Source of the DNA: a virus
IMG/VR virus record: IMGVR_UViG_3300008110_009594
Location: 1-34,097 of that record
Reading direction: 5' to 3' (one strand)
Length of the DNA: 34,097 nt
Made by a program: the position numbers and the translations under genes. The notes below the pieces were generated by a model. The model was not told the DNA's origin. It saw nothing but the letters and a program-made list of their open reading frames with translations, and did not search any database. Shown in pieces: positions 16,192-23,000 of the stretch. Within the stretch, counting starts at the first letter, position 1. Each line of letters begins with the position of its first letter.

Positions 16192-16646
16192 GACATATTA
16201 TTAGTATACTTTTGATAAATTGCACTATTTTGTTCGTGCTCCCACACCTCTACTTTTTCACACCAGCATCTATTTTGAGTAATAGCTTTTACATGTCCAT
16301 CGGCTGTTTCGCAGCAAAGCTCGGCGAACCGCTCAATACCTACCCCGTTAGGGAGTTCTACGAGCTCGATCATACCACGTTTTTCCATATCTCTAAACAC
16401 TTCAATATCTGGATCTTTTTTCCAGACTACAGTCTTATGATCGAAAGTGTTTTCAAGTGCTCTCTTCAGCTCTTTAAGACCCCCGAAGTCGACTACCCAG
16501 TTATTTTTATCTAGCTCGTTACAGGTAAACCAGAATTTAGCCTGTAAACGGTAGCCGTGAATAAATTTGCAATGACTGGTTGCGTAAGGCTGACGAAATG
16601 CGCATGAACCAAGCGGTATAACTTTAGTAGAATAGAATTTACCCAT
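16188..16646 (-). CDS. queD: 6-carboxy-tetrahydropterin synthase family protein
   Basis: The 152-residue protein matches the QueD/PTPS fold: SHCKFIHGYRLQAKFWF near residues 24-40, VVDFGGLKELK, and FDH at the position of the catalytic Asp-His. It would turn dihydroneopterin triphosphate into 6-carboxytetrahydropterin, the QueE substrate. The usual CxxxHGH zinc motif reads CKFIHGY here (Cys26, His30, Tyr32), and the first zinc His is not in its usual place, so metal binding must use another arrangement such as His25. I recall this variant from other phages and bacteria. It is the first gene of a leftward operon. Confidence 0.85.
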   Translation of the reverse strand: MGKFYSTKVIPLGSCAFRQPYATSHCKFIHGYRLQAKFWFTCNELDKNNWVVDFGGLKELKRALENTFDHKTVVWKKDPDIEVFRDMEKRGMIELVELPNGVGIERFAELCCETADGHVKAITQNRCWCEKVEVWEHEQNSAIYQKYTNNMS

Positions 16647-16670
16647 ACTGTATGGTATAAACTTTTTTAA

Positions 16671-17024
16671 TTAAATCAAGTGGTCAATATGTCGTTCAAT
16701 CCACTCTCCGAGTATATCAGGTCCAATATCTCCAGGGGAAGAAATAATAGCATTACTGTATTCACTTTCATTAAAAATATGTCTTTGTAAAGTTTGCTTT
16801 TCGCATTTACTTTCGAATTTTATAAAAATCGAAGATCTTTTATCTTTTATAACAGTATTACCTGCAATAGCAACATCTATACTTGTAAATTTAGTAAAAT
16901 TTTTAAATTCACTATAATTTGAAAGAGTGTTTATAAATTCTCTCTTATTATTGTTTTTTTTAAAATACAAAAATATTGGTAAATCATTACTATCGTATAA
17001 TTTATTTTTGTATTTAAGTACCAC
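16671..17024 (-). CDS. Hypothetical protein, 117 residues
   Basis: Not recognised. Starts at GTG 17024, five bases after an exact late-promoter-like TATAAATA. Lysine-, asparagine- and phenylalanine-rich, with strands such as TSIDVAIAGNTVI and SSIFIKFESK, and no known motif. It has an unusually AT-rich coding sequence. It stands upstream of queD on the same strand with a 24-bp gap. Confidence 0.6.
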   Translation of the reverse strand: MVLKYKNKLYDSNDLPIFLYFKKNNNKREFINTLSNYSEFKNFTKFTSIDVAIAGNTVIKDKRSSIFIKFESKCEKQTLQRHIFNESEYSNAIISSPGDIGPDILGEWIERHIDHLI

Positions 17025-17029
17025 TTAAT

Positions 17030-17037
17030 TATTTATA
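17030..17037 (-). promoter_or_regulatory. T4 late-promoter-like TATAAATA
   Basis: Exact minus-strand TATAAATA ends five bases before the GTG start at 17024. With the normal T4 late spacing, transcription would start on the G of the start codon, giving a leaderless message. Confidence 0.5.
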
Positions 17038-17040
17038 TAA

Positions 17041-17048
17041 TATAAGTA
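17041..17048 (+). promoter_or_regulatory. Late-promoter-like TATAAGTA before the cell-wall hydrolase
   Basis: Seven of eight matches to TATAAATA on the plus strand, six bases before the ATG at 17055. It faces away from the minus-strand element at 17030-17037, so this 30-bp divergent gap may hold two late promoters back to back. Confidence 0.4.
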
Positions 17049-17054
17049 TTATTT

Positions 17055-17603
17055 ATGCAAAAGAGGCAGACTGGAAATAAGCTTATGGAAGTACCTATTA
17101 CTGTTAATATTCCGCCTTCACCCCCGGCGTATGTACAGACTGTCGACCAACCAGGTAGTTTTACTAATTATCAAAATCAACAAGAGGCACGTCGGCAGTA
17201 TGAAGTGGTTGTTGCATGTCTAGTGCTGGAAGCTGGTGGGGAAGGTAAAATAGGCATGGAAGCCGTAAACGAGGTACTGAATAATAGAGCTAAACAGAAA
17301 TTTGGTAATGACGCAGTCTCTTCAAAGTATGCAGTAGCGATTGCGCCTAAGCAGTTTAGCTGTTTTAATGGCGGAACCGAATACGCGGTACAAGCTGCTA
17401 AAAAACATCCAAATTGGTCTACAGCAGAAAATATAGTAAAAGCTGCACCAACTAATCATACCAATGGTGCTCGTTATTATTATGCAAATCGAGGACGTAA
17501 CGCAATAAAGCCTCCGTCTTGGGCGGCAGTATATTTAAAGCGAGGCGCAAAAACAGTGCAAATAGGTAATCACCTATTTTTATACGGATTTAAAGGTAAT
17601 TAA
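17055..17603 (+). CDS. SleB-type cell-wall hydrolase (phage lysin or virion muralytic enzyme)
   Basis: The 182-residue protein has the Hydrolase_2/SleB pattern: CLVLEAGGEG at 55-64 with Glu59 as likely catalytic residue, VNEVLNNRA at 71-79, QFSCFNGG, and a late ARYYYANRG. The first 45 residues are Pro/Gln-rich and lack a signal peptide. These enzymes cleave glycan strands of peptidoglycan (lytic transglycosylase-like). It could be the lysis endolysin or a tail-associated enzyme; the TATAAGTA element suggests late expression. An ATG at 17085 is an alternative start. The 3' end overlaps a convergent gene by four bases. Confidence 0.82.
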   Translation: MQKRQTGNKLMEVPITVNIPPSPPAYVQTVDQPGSFTNYQNQQEARRQYEVVVACLVLEAGGEGKIGMEAVNEVLNNRAKQKFGNDAVSSKYAVAIAPKQFSCFNGGTEYAVQAAKKHPNWSTAENIVKAAPTNHTNGARYYYANRGRNAIKPPSWAAVYLKRGAKTVQIGNHLFLYGFKGN

Positions 17604-17983
17604 AGGTTTTCCCCTAAATTCTTAATAATTTCTAACTGAGAATCTTTATTCTCTATTGTAGTTGGCAGAGTCAGGTCTTGTATAGCATCTGCAGACAGCT
17701 TACTTGGATCTTGCTGTACAGCCAATATAGCGTTTTTAGCCCAGGTTAGTAATTCAGTTTCCCAGTTCTTTAACTCAGCAGGAGATCTATTCACCTCTGC
17801 GTCTGCTTTAGGGTTAACCATATTTACTGGACCGCCGTCTTGAGGTAGACCCGCATCTCCACCTGCAGCAGGTGCTTTTCCTGGGGTAGCGCCTGGCCCC
17901 GCCCCTGGCACCGACCCAGGAGGCTGAGGCGCTTCTAATAGATTACGAAAAATACTTTCAGCTATACTATCAAATTTTTTCAT
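17600..17983 (-). CDS. Small putative internal head protein, targeting-like N-terminus
   Basis: The 127-residue protein starts MKKFDSIAESIFRNLLEAPQ. LLE followed by Ala at residues 15-18 fits the (L/I)xE-A/G/S consensus of T4-type prohead proteases. Next comes a Pro/Gly/Ala-rich linker (residues 17-55) and a helical C-terminal half (ELKNWETELLTWAKNAI). It is translationally coupled (ATGA) to the gene before it, which has a similar N-terminus. No known homologue. The proposed role as core or co-packaged protein is inference. Confidence 0.62.
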   Translation of the reverse strand: MKKFDSIAESIFRNLLEAPQPPGSVPGAGPGATPGKAPAAGGDAGLPQDGGPVNMVNPKADAEVNRSPAELKNWETELLTWAKNAILAVQQDPSKLSADAIQDLTLPTTIENKDSQLEIIKNLGENL

Positions 17984-18264
17984 GTAGTTGTAGGTGTTAA
18001 TACGTTCTGTATAAGTCCTTGCAATTTAGCAGGGTCCTTAGAAACTGTTGCGAATTCCGGGTGCTGCATTAAAGCAGCTCTTAAAGCGTCATTATATTTT
18101 CTGTTTGCATTTTTAACATCAACCCCGGCAGTAGTTACTGCATCTCCAACCGCACTTGGATTAGGTGCTGAGCCAGTTTGCATGTCGGCAGATGCGCCGC
18201 CGCCGACGTTATCAACTTCCTTAAGGGTACGTTCTAGTAAATCTAAAAACCGACTCTTTTTCAT
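17980..18264 (-). CDS. Small putative internal head protein, targeting-like N-terminus
   Basis: The 94-residue protein starts MKKSRFLDLLERTLKEVDN, a basic amphipathic helix followed by a Gly/Ala/Ser-rich linker and a short helical region (NRKYNDALRAALMQHPEF). LLE-R and LKE-V are possible protease sites. GTAAATA lies six bases before the ATG, a weak version of the late element seen elsewhere. It is paired with the next gene through an ATGA overlap. Confidence 0.6.
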   Translation of the reverse strand: MKKSRFLDLLERTLKEVDNVGGGASADMQTGSAPNPSAVGDAVTTAGVDVKNANRKYNDALRAALMQHPEFATVSKDPAKLQGLIQNVLTPTTT

Positions 18265-18491
18265 ATCATATATTTACGTCTTTTTTGTAATTTATCACTT
18301 GATTTTTATTTGCAATAAAGTAATATAAAGTGTCGTCGGGTTAAGGAGTACTCCATATACAGCATAGCCGTATATATAGGTTAGGACTCAGGAGCAAAGC
18401 TCCTTCGTCTCGGTCTTGCAGACCTTTTAAAAGAGCTCACTTCGTTCGCTCTTAATATTCTATATATATTATATATCCTTAGCAAATCCGT
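18265..18491. other. 227-bp non-coding island
   Basis: The longest gene-free stretch in the window. No coding frame or tRNA is evident. Its left part is AT-rich leader for the gene ending at 18264. Its centre (18345-18453) is a run of inverted repeats described separately. Its right part is a TATATATATTATATAT alternating tract (about 18461-18476) before the 3' end of the next gene. Confidence 0.7.
18345..18453. ncRNA. Candidate structured RNA or regulatory hairpin array (strand unknown)
   Basis: Five consecutive inverted repeats: GGAGTACTCC (18345-18354, perfect palindrome); ATATAC/GTATAT (18355-18360 with 18370-18375); AGGAGC/GCTCCT (18390-18395 with 18399-18404, AAA loop); GGTCT/AGACC (18412-18416 with 18420-18424) followed by TTTT; and AAGAGC/GCTCTT (18431-18436 with 18448-18453). 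The fourth looks like a weak intrinsic terminator on the plus strand, although no plus-strand gene ends just upstream. It could be an RNA gene, an origin-like element or a terminator cluster. Confidence 0.4.
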
Positions 18492-18962
18492 TTAGGGTTT
18501 ATAGGTTGAATAAAGGGATTCTAGCTCAAATTTTAAGCAGAATTTTTTTATTTTATTAAGGCTGTATTTTGAATAATCTAAACTATATCTGAATTCCTTG
18601 AGTGACTGTGTTATTTCCGTTTTTACAGCAGTATTATTTAAATTGGGTACATCTTTACTCAGATAAAACGGTATCGGAAAGTATTTCTTTACTTCCTTTA
18701 CAAACTTAAGCACATTTGGGTTTAATTCAGTTTCGTTAACATAAAATATAGTATTTTTCTTATGTTCGAAAGAACTATGTAGTTTGCACACGTGGTAAAG
18801 AGTAAAATAATTTAACAGTCTTAGGTAATCCTGTTTAGGAAGATCCTCTATTGTTATTGCCCCTAATTTATCTAATTCAGCCTTTAAAGATACAAGTATT
18901 AACTGTTCGACTTCAGTGAAGTCAACTAGATAGAGATTGTACTTTAGTTCCTGTATTTTCAC
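18492..18962 (-). CDS. Hypothetical protein, 156 residues
   Basis: Not recognised. Lysine- and leucine-rich, mostly helical with some strand (KKNTIFYVNETEL), and no membrane span or catalytic motif. Its start overlaps the end of the GIY-YIG gene by 41 bp in another frame, which suggests coupled translation. It ends at the right border of the structured non-coding island. Confidence 0.6.
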   Translation of the reverse strand: MKIQELKYNLYLVDFTEVEQLILVSLKAELDKLGAITIEDLPKQDYLRLLNYFTLYHVCKLHSSFEHKKNTIFYVNETELNPNVLKFVKEVKKYFPIPFYLSKDVPNLNNTAVKTEITQSLKEFRYSLDYSKYSLNKIKKFCLKFELESLYSTYKP

Positions 18963-19380
18963 GTAGTTTTAAAAGTAGAGCATCTGGAGCTCTGCCAATA
19001 CGGCAGTTTATAATGCCGTTATAATAGCCTTCTTTTAACAAAACGTCAAGATCAAATTGCTTTTTTGCTTCATAATATGCAAGTTCAAACTTACTTTCGC
19101 AAAATTGTACTATCTGAAATGTAAATTTATCTTTACCGTACTTTTCAATATCTGCATTTAAGTCATTTGAAGATGAGGTGTAGGTTTTCCAATCAGTCTC
19201 AATATCGAAATGTCTTTTATTCTTGCGGCCTTTAAGCGGCTTAAGCTTTTTTACTGTTTTTATTTGTTTTTTACCTATATACATTTTACCGGTAACATTA
19301 TTTGTAATAATGTAGATAAAGCCGTACGGTAATTTATGTTCGTCGACAGGGAGAGTAGTTGTCCAATGACCTAAATCCAT
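18922..19380 (-). CDS. GIY-YIG family endonuclease-like protein
   Basis: The 152-residue protein has GFIYIITNNVTGKMYIGKKQ at residues 20-39, the paired Y-x-Y and YIG strands of the GIY-YIG nuclease core. Further on are a TSSSNDLNADIEKYGKDKF segment and a glutamate-containing YYEAKKQF helix, which could supply the metal-binding Glu. Such proteins occur in T4-like phages as homing or repair/degradation nucleases. No DNA-binding domain is obvious. An exact TATAAATA overlaps the stop of the upstream gene, seven bases before this ATG. Confidence 0.7.
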   Translation of the reverse strand: MDLGHWTTTLPVDEHKLPYGFIYIITNNVTGKMYIGKKQIKTVKKLKPLKGRKNKRHFDIETDWKTYTSSSNDLNADIEKYGKDKFTFQIVQFCESKFELAYYEAKKQFDLDVLLKEGYYNGIINCRIGRAPDALLLKLRENTGTKVQSLSS

Positions 19381-19387
19381 TTCAGCC

Positions 19388-19395
19388 TATTTATA
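19388..19395 (-). promoter_or_regulatory. T4 late-promoter-like TATAAATA
   Basis: Exact minus-strand match, including the TAA stop of the gene ending at 19391. Seven bases separate it from the ATG at 19380, predicting a two-base leader at normal late-promoter spacing. Confidence 0.45.
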
Positions 19396-19603
19396 GACCT
19401 TTTGGAAACGTTCTACGTATTACTTTTGCTTTCTTTTTTTTCTTTTTACCTGAACCCCAGATGTTTCTTGCATCTCCTGGTGCGTAAAAATCTCCAGATT
19501 GGCCCGGTTGAGCCGGGTGAGCTTGTCCTGAACCAAAAGCCCCGGCTGTAGTGTTACCTGCTGCAGCCATTATATTTTCATATAACTGATCAAATTTTTT
19601 CAT
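19391..19603 (-). CDS. Small basic putative head protein, targeting-like N-terminus
   Basis: The 70-residue protein starts MKKFDQLYENIMAAAG, almost the same opening as the gene at 17983. It continues with a Gly/Ala/Gln-rich linker and ends in a highly basic tail (SGKKKKKKAKVIRRTFPKGL). LYE-N is a possible protease site. A basic tail could bind packaged DNA. No homologue is recognised. Divergent from uvsY across a short gap. Confidence 0.6.
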   Translation of the reverse strand: MKKFDQLYENIMAAAGNTTAGAFGSGQAHPAQPGQSGDFYAPGDARNIWGSGKKKKKKAKVIRRTFPKGL

Positions 19604-19639
19604 GTAGATTTATTGATAATGTATAGTATACTTATACAA
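19604..19639. promoter_or_regulatory. Short divergent gap before the uvsY-to-dpdA operon
   Basis: This 36-bp AT-rich gap lies between the minus-strand CTS-type gene and uvsY. AATAAATC on the minus strand is a 6-of-8 late-like match three bases before the ATG at 19603. On the plus strand TATAGTATAC at 19622-19631 could be a -10 region for the long rightward operon. No strong consensus. Confidence 0.3.
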
Positions 19640-20044
19640 ATGGAAGAAGTATCTGAGCTTGAAAAGACTATTACTAAGTTCGAAGAAGAACTCCGTATGG
19701 ATCTTAAGATGGATGAGCTCTCTTTAAAGGAGAAAGCGATGCTTGCACCAGTTATTAAGCATAAGTGGGTTGCCCGTACATCTCAGCATAAGAGAGCCTT
19801 AGCTAAACTACAGGCCCTGAAGAAACAAAAAATTAAATCAGTTTCTGGCGCGTCGCCAGTTGTATTGAGTAAGGCTTCCCTTGAGCTGCAAGTCAATAAT
19901 TCTCCTGAAATATCTCAAATACAAAACAAAATAGAAGATCTCGAACAAATGATCGAATATTTAGAAAAAGTAGAAAAATTAACCAGCTCGTTAACATTCG
20001 ACTATAAAAATGTGATAGAACTTCAAAAACTTGAGACCACATAA
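19640..20044 (+). CDS. uvsY: UvsY-like recombination mediator
   Basis: About 134 residues from ATG 19640, chosen because it leaves room for divergent promoters; ATG 19619 and TTG 19613 are alternatives. The pattern is helical throughout: EEELRMDLKMDELSLKEKA, then VIKHKWVARTSQHKRALAKL (T4 UvsY has a KW-LNKHSSIKKEM-L segment here) and a C-terminal MIEYLEKVEKLTSSLTFDY helix. UvsY loads the UvsX recombinase on gp32-coated single-stranded DNA. The order uvsY-uvsW-gp55-gp47 matches marine T4-like phages and supports the call. The stop shares a base with the uvsW ATG. Confidence 0.78.
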   Translation: MEEVSELEKTITKFEEELRMDLKMDELSLKEKAMLAPVIKHKWVARTSQHKRALAKLQALKKQKIKSVSGASPVVLSKASLELQVNNSPEISQIQNKIEDLEQMIEYLEKVEKLTSSLTFDYKNVIELQKLETT

Positions 20045-21513
20045 TGCAGGTAAAGTTCGAATACGATCTTAAGAGAAAAGAAGTAAAAATTATATCTGAT
20101 AATTTTAATCAGATAAAAGAATATTTTTCTGTAAAGAATCCGGGTGCTAGATTTGTAAGAGGCGGTCGTTTCATGCCGCAAAGAATTTATGCTATTACGC
20201 CTTCTGGCTATTGCGGGGTAGGACTAATACCTGAAATAGTAAAATATTTAAAAACGCTTTCGGTACCTTACGAGATTGCTTTCGATCAAGAGCTTACCAG
20301 GCTTTATAACAATTTAAAATTTCAAATACCTACCAGTTACCCTAATATTAGGGAGTTGGTCAGTGAGTATCAATTAAGAGATTATCAAAAAGAAGCCGTA
20401 AACAGCGCGTTGAATACAGGTTACGGTATAATAGAGCTTGCTACCGGTGGTGGTAAGACTTTTATTATTGCTAATTTAGTCTATACCGCAACTCAACTTA
20501 TTTCTGAAAAAGAGAGAGTACTAATAGTGGTACCGGATATAGGTCTAGTAGAGCAGACTTATAAAGATTTTGTTAGTTATAATTTTCCTATGGACCAGGT
20601 GACTAAGTGGTCTGGTAATAACGAGCTAAATTTAAATGCACGAGTAATAATTGCGAATTTAGGTATACTTCAAAGCGAAAAGTCAGATCTTTCGTGGTTT
20701 GATGAAGTCGGTCTTTTAATAGTTGATGAGTGCCACAAACTTCGTAGAGGTAATAAGGTATGTAAACTTATCGATAAAATACCTACACTTAGACGTTTTG
20801 GTTTTACTGGTACACTACCGGAAAACGATATAGATACCTGGAATATTAATAATTTTATCGGGCCTGTTATCTTTAAGAAGACTACAACAGATTTAAGAGC
20901 TGCAGCTGGTGGGGAGTATATCGCAAACGCCCAAGCTTTGTCAATACATCTCGAATACGATTATAAGCCGGACTATACTGCAGTTGGATCAATGCAGAGA
21001 TATATGCTTGAGCTGGACTTTATTCATAATAGTGAGTTCAGACAAAAAATAATTAAAAGTGTGGTAGGTAAATTACCTAATAACTGTCTTATACTAGTAG
21101 ATCATATAACTCATGGGGTTAATCTGTTTAGTGCTTTGTCTAGTATATCTGGTAAGCAGGTATATTTTATACAAGGTAGTGTTGAGGTTGAAGAGCGTCG
21201 TAGAATCCAGGAGTTAATGGAGAAGAATAATAACATTATTTGTATAGCAATAAGCAAAATTTTCTCTACTGGTATTTCTATTAAAAATATACATTATATT
21301 ATGTTTGCTGCCGGCGGTAAGTCTAAAATTAAAGTACTACAATCGATAGGTAGAGGATTAAGAGTGCACGAAAATAAGGATGTATTAACCCTTATTGATA
21401 TAGTAGATGAGCTCGTATATGGCGGAAAACATTTTGCAAAACGTAAACAATTTTATGAAATTGAAAAAATCAAAATTACCAAAAAAACCGTCTCAGAGCG
21501 TAGCCTCTCCTAA
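20044..21513 (+). CDS. uvsW: UvsW-like recombination DNA-RNA helicase
   Basis: The 489-residue protein has an N-terminal substrate-binding region (1-105), then SF2 motifs: LRDYQKEAV, Walker A ATGGGKT at 133-139, VVPDIGLVEQ, DECH at 228-231, GFTGTLPEND at 253-262, and a C-terminal motif VI, QSIGRGLRVHE. Length and motif set fit T4 UvsW, which unwinds R-loops and remodels stalled forks, switching replication from origin- to recombination-dependent mode. Its 3' end overlaps the gp55 gene. Confidence 0.92.
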   Translation: MQVKFEYDLKRKEVKIISDNFNQIKEYFSVKNPGARFVRGGRFMPQRIYAITPSGYCGVGLIPEIVKYLKTLSVPYEIAFDQELTRLYNNLKFQIPTSYPNIRELVSEYQLRDYQKEAVNSALNTGYGIIELATGGGKTFIIANLVYTATQLISEKERVLIVVPDIGLVEQTYKDFVSYNFPMDQVTKWSGNNELNLNARVIIANLGILQSEKSDLSWFDEVGLLIVDECHKLRRGNKVCKLIDKIPTLRRFGFTGTLPENDIDTWNINNFIGPVIFKKTTTDLRAAAGGEYIANAQALSIHLEYDYKPDYTAVGSMQRYMLELDFIHNSEFRQKIIKSVVGKLPNNCLILVDHITHGVNLFSALSSISGKQVYFIQGSVEVEERRRIQELMEKNNNIICIAISKIFSTGISIKNIHYIMFAAGGKSKIKVLQSIGRGLRVHENKDVLTLIDIVDELVYGGKHFAKRKQFYEIEKIKITKKTVSERSLS

Positions 21514-21952
21514 GCCTAAAAAACCTCTAAGTGAGTCTGCTAAGGCTAAAAAAATCTATTACGTAAATCCTAAAGAATTTACTGAAGAACTTAGAACATA
21601 TTATGAGACTAATGTTATAAGTGATAATCTCGCTATAATGATACGTAACATTGCTTACGGATTAGCTCACGCTTCTAATTTTATTAATTACACTTTTAAA
21701 GAAGAGGCTATAGGAGACTCTTTGATTAACATGTTTAACGCCTTGAAAGAAAAAAAATATAATTTTGATAAAGGTTTTAACCCTTTTTCTTATTTTAATT
21801 CTATTGCATTTAATTGCTGGAGATCTAGAATTAAAAAAGAAAAGCGTATGAGAGATACTTTAGCTGCATATCAAGAAGAAGTGTATAGTGTAATCGGTCC
21901 GCAGGTAGGAGTAGATGACCCAGTTAATCCGCTATCAAAGAATGCAAATTAA
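21455..21952 (+). CDS. Late-transcription sigma factor (gp55-like)
   Basis: About 165 residues from ATG 21455 (21407 and 21419 are earlier in-frame starts). The basic N-terminus leads to YYVNPKEFTEELRTYY (T4 gp55 has YNYVNNKELLQAI), IRNIAYGLAHASNFINYTF, a KGFNPFSYFNSIAFNCWRSR region 2-like segment, and IKKEKRMRD. gp55 recruits host RNA polymerase to TATAAATA late promoters with the gp45 clamp and gp33. It overlaps uvsW by at least 59 bp in another frame, and by 107 bp if the first ATG is used. Exact TATAAATA elements at 7986, 17030 and 19388 are plausible targets. Confidence 0.82.
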   Translation: MKLKKSKLPKKPSQSVASPKPKKPLSESAKAKKIYYVNPKEFTEELRTYYETNVISDNLAIMIRNIAYGLAHASNFINYTFKEEAIGDSLINMFNALKEKKYNFDKGFNPFSYFNSIAFNCWRSRIKKEKRMRDTLAAYQEEVYSVIGPQVGVDDPVNPLSKNAN

Positions 21953-23000
21953 ACTAAAAAATTCAGAAGTAGGTATATTTTCAGATCCACACTACGGAGT
22001 ACACCGCAATTCCGAGGTATGGCATAAAATCGCTTTAGACCACGCTAAGTGGACTGCTCAGCAATTCAAAGAGCGCGGTATTCAAGATATTATTATACCA
22101 GGAGATATTTTTCATGATCGCAACGACATTGCTGTTAACACTCTTCATGTTGCTACTGACATATTCGATATATTCAGCAACTTCAATATCATTATTACAG
22201 TCGGTAATCACGATGCTTATTATCGTGACAATTCTAGCGTTAATTCCGTCTCCATTCTTAGAGGCTGGACTAATATTACTGTTATTGACTCTCTTCAAGT
22301 TGTTGAACTTCACGGAGCGAAAATAGCTTTTTGTCCGTGGGGCCAGAATATTGAAGAGGTACCTGAATGTGATCTTATAGTTGGCCACTTTGAAATTAAT
22401 AGCTTTAAAATGAATTCGTACAAGGTATGTACGAATGGACTTAAAGCGTCAGATTTAGTCAATAGAGCGAAGCTTACTATTACTGGTCATTTTCATCATA
22501 GAGATGAACGCAAATATAATGATGGTACAATATTGTATGTAGGTAGTCCCTATCAACAAGACTGGGGTGATTTTGGCACTACTAAAGGTCTGTATATTTT
22601 AGATTTAACTAATTTAAAATACGAATTTATTGAAAATAATATTTCACCTCGGTATATGAGATTGCGTTATACCGAACTTACAAACGGTACCTACACTTCT
22701 GACACTCTTAAAGCTGCTCTGACTAATAATATTGTTAAATTCATAGTGGATCAAACTGTTGAACCTGTTAAGTTAGATACAATAATACGCAAATTGGTAA
22801 CAATTAAACCTACTGAGTTTACAATTGAGCACGATGTTACAGAGCAGAGCAAACTCAATATAGAAGAAGCAGCTAATAAAGAATTTAATATTAGTATAGA
22901 AAAATCTATAGAAGAATTTATCGACCTAATGGACGTTAAGGAAAAAAATAAAGTAAAGCTCTATATTTCAGACTTATACACCCGCGCATCTAAATTATGA
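21942..23000 (+). CDS. SbcD/Mre11-like recombination nuclease subunit (gp47)
   Basis: Metallophosphoesterase motifs appear in order: FSDPHYG, GDIFHDR, VGNHD, GHFE and GHFHHRD. About 352 residues from ATG 21942; ATG 21915 has AGGAG only three bases upstream and is an alternative. gp47 is the nuclease partner of gp46 and prepares ends for recombination and degrades host DNA. It is usually adjacent to gp46, but here six glycosyltransferase genes separate them. The ATGA overlap with the first of these shows translational coupling. Confidence 0.9.
   Translation: MQIKLKNSEVGIFSDPHYGVHRNSEVWHKIALDHAKWTAQQFKERGIQDIIIPGDIFHDRNDIAVNTLHVATDIFDIFSNFNIIITVGNHDAYYRDNSSVNSVSILRGWTNITVIDSLQVVELHGAKIAFCPWGQNIEEVPECDLIVGHFEINSFKMNSYKVCTNGLKASDLVNRAKLTITGHFHHRDERKYNDGTILYVGSPYQQDWGDFGTTKGLYILDLTNLKYEFIENNISPRYMRLRYTELTNGTYTSDTLKAALTNNIVKFIVDQTVEPVKLDTIIRKLVTIKPTEFTIEHDVTEQSKLNIEEAANKEFNISIEKSIEEFIDLMDVKEKNKVKLYISDLYTRASKL

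Noticed and set aside
17600-17603. A bidirectional terminator between convergent genes
   Set aside because: The stops overlap by four bases and no inverted repeat with a T run is present; the same holds at 11457-11460 and 13581-13594.
18330-18480. Possible tRNA in the structured gap
   Set aside because: No T-loop GGTTCGANTCC-type sequence, acceptor stem pairing or anticodon arm of tRNA size could be found on either strand.
22035-22388. Minus-strand 117-codon open frame
   Set aside because: Antisense to the gp47 metallophosphoesterase motifs and without family resemblance.
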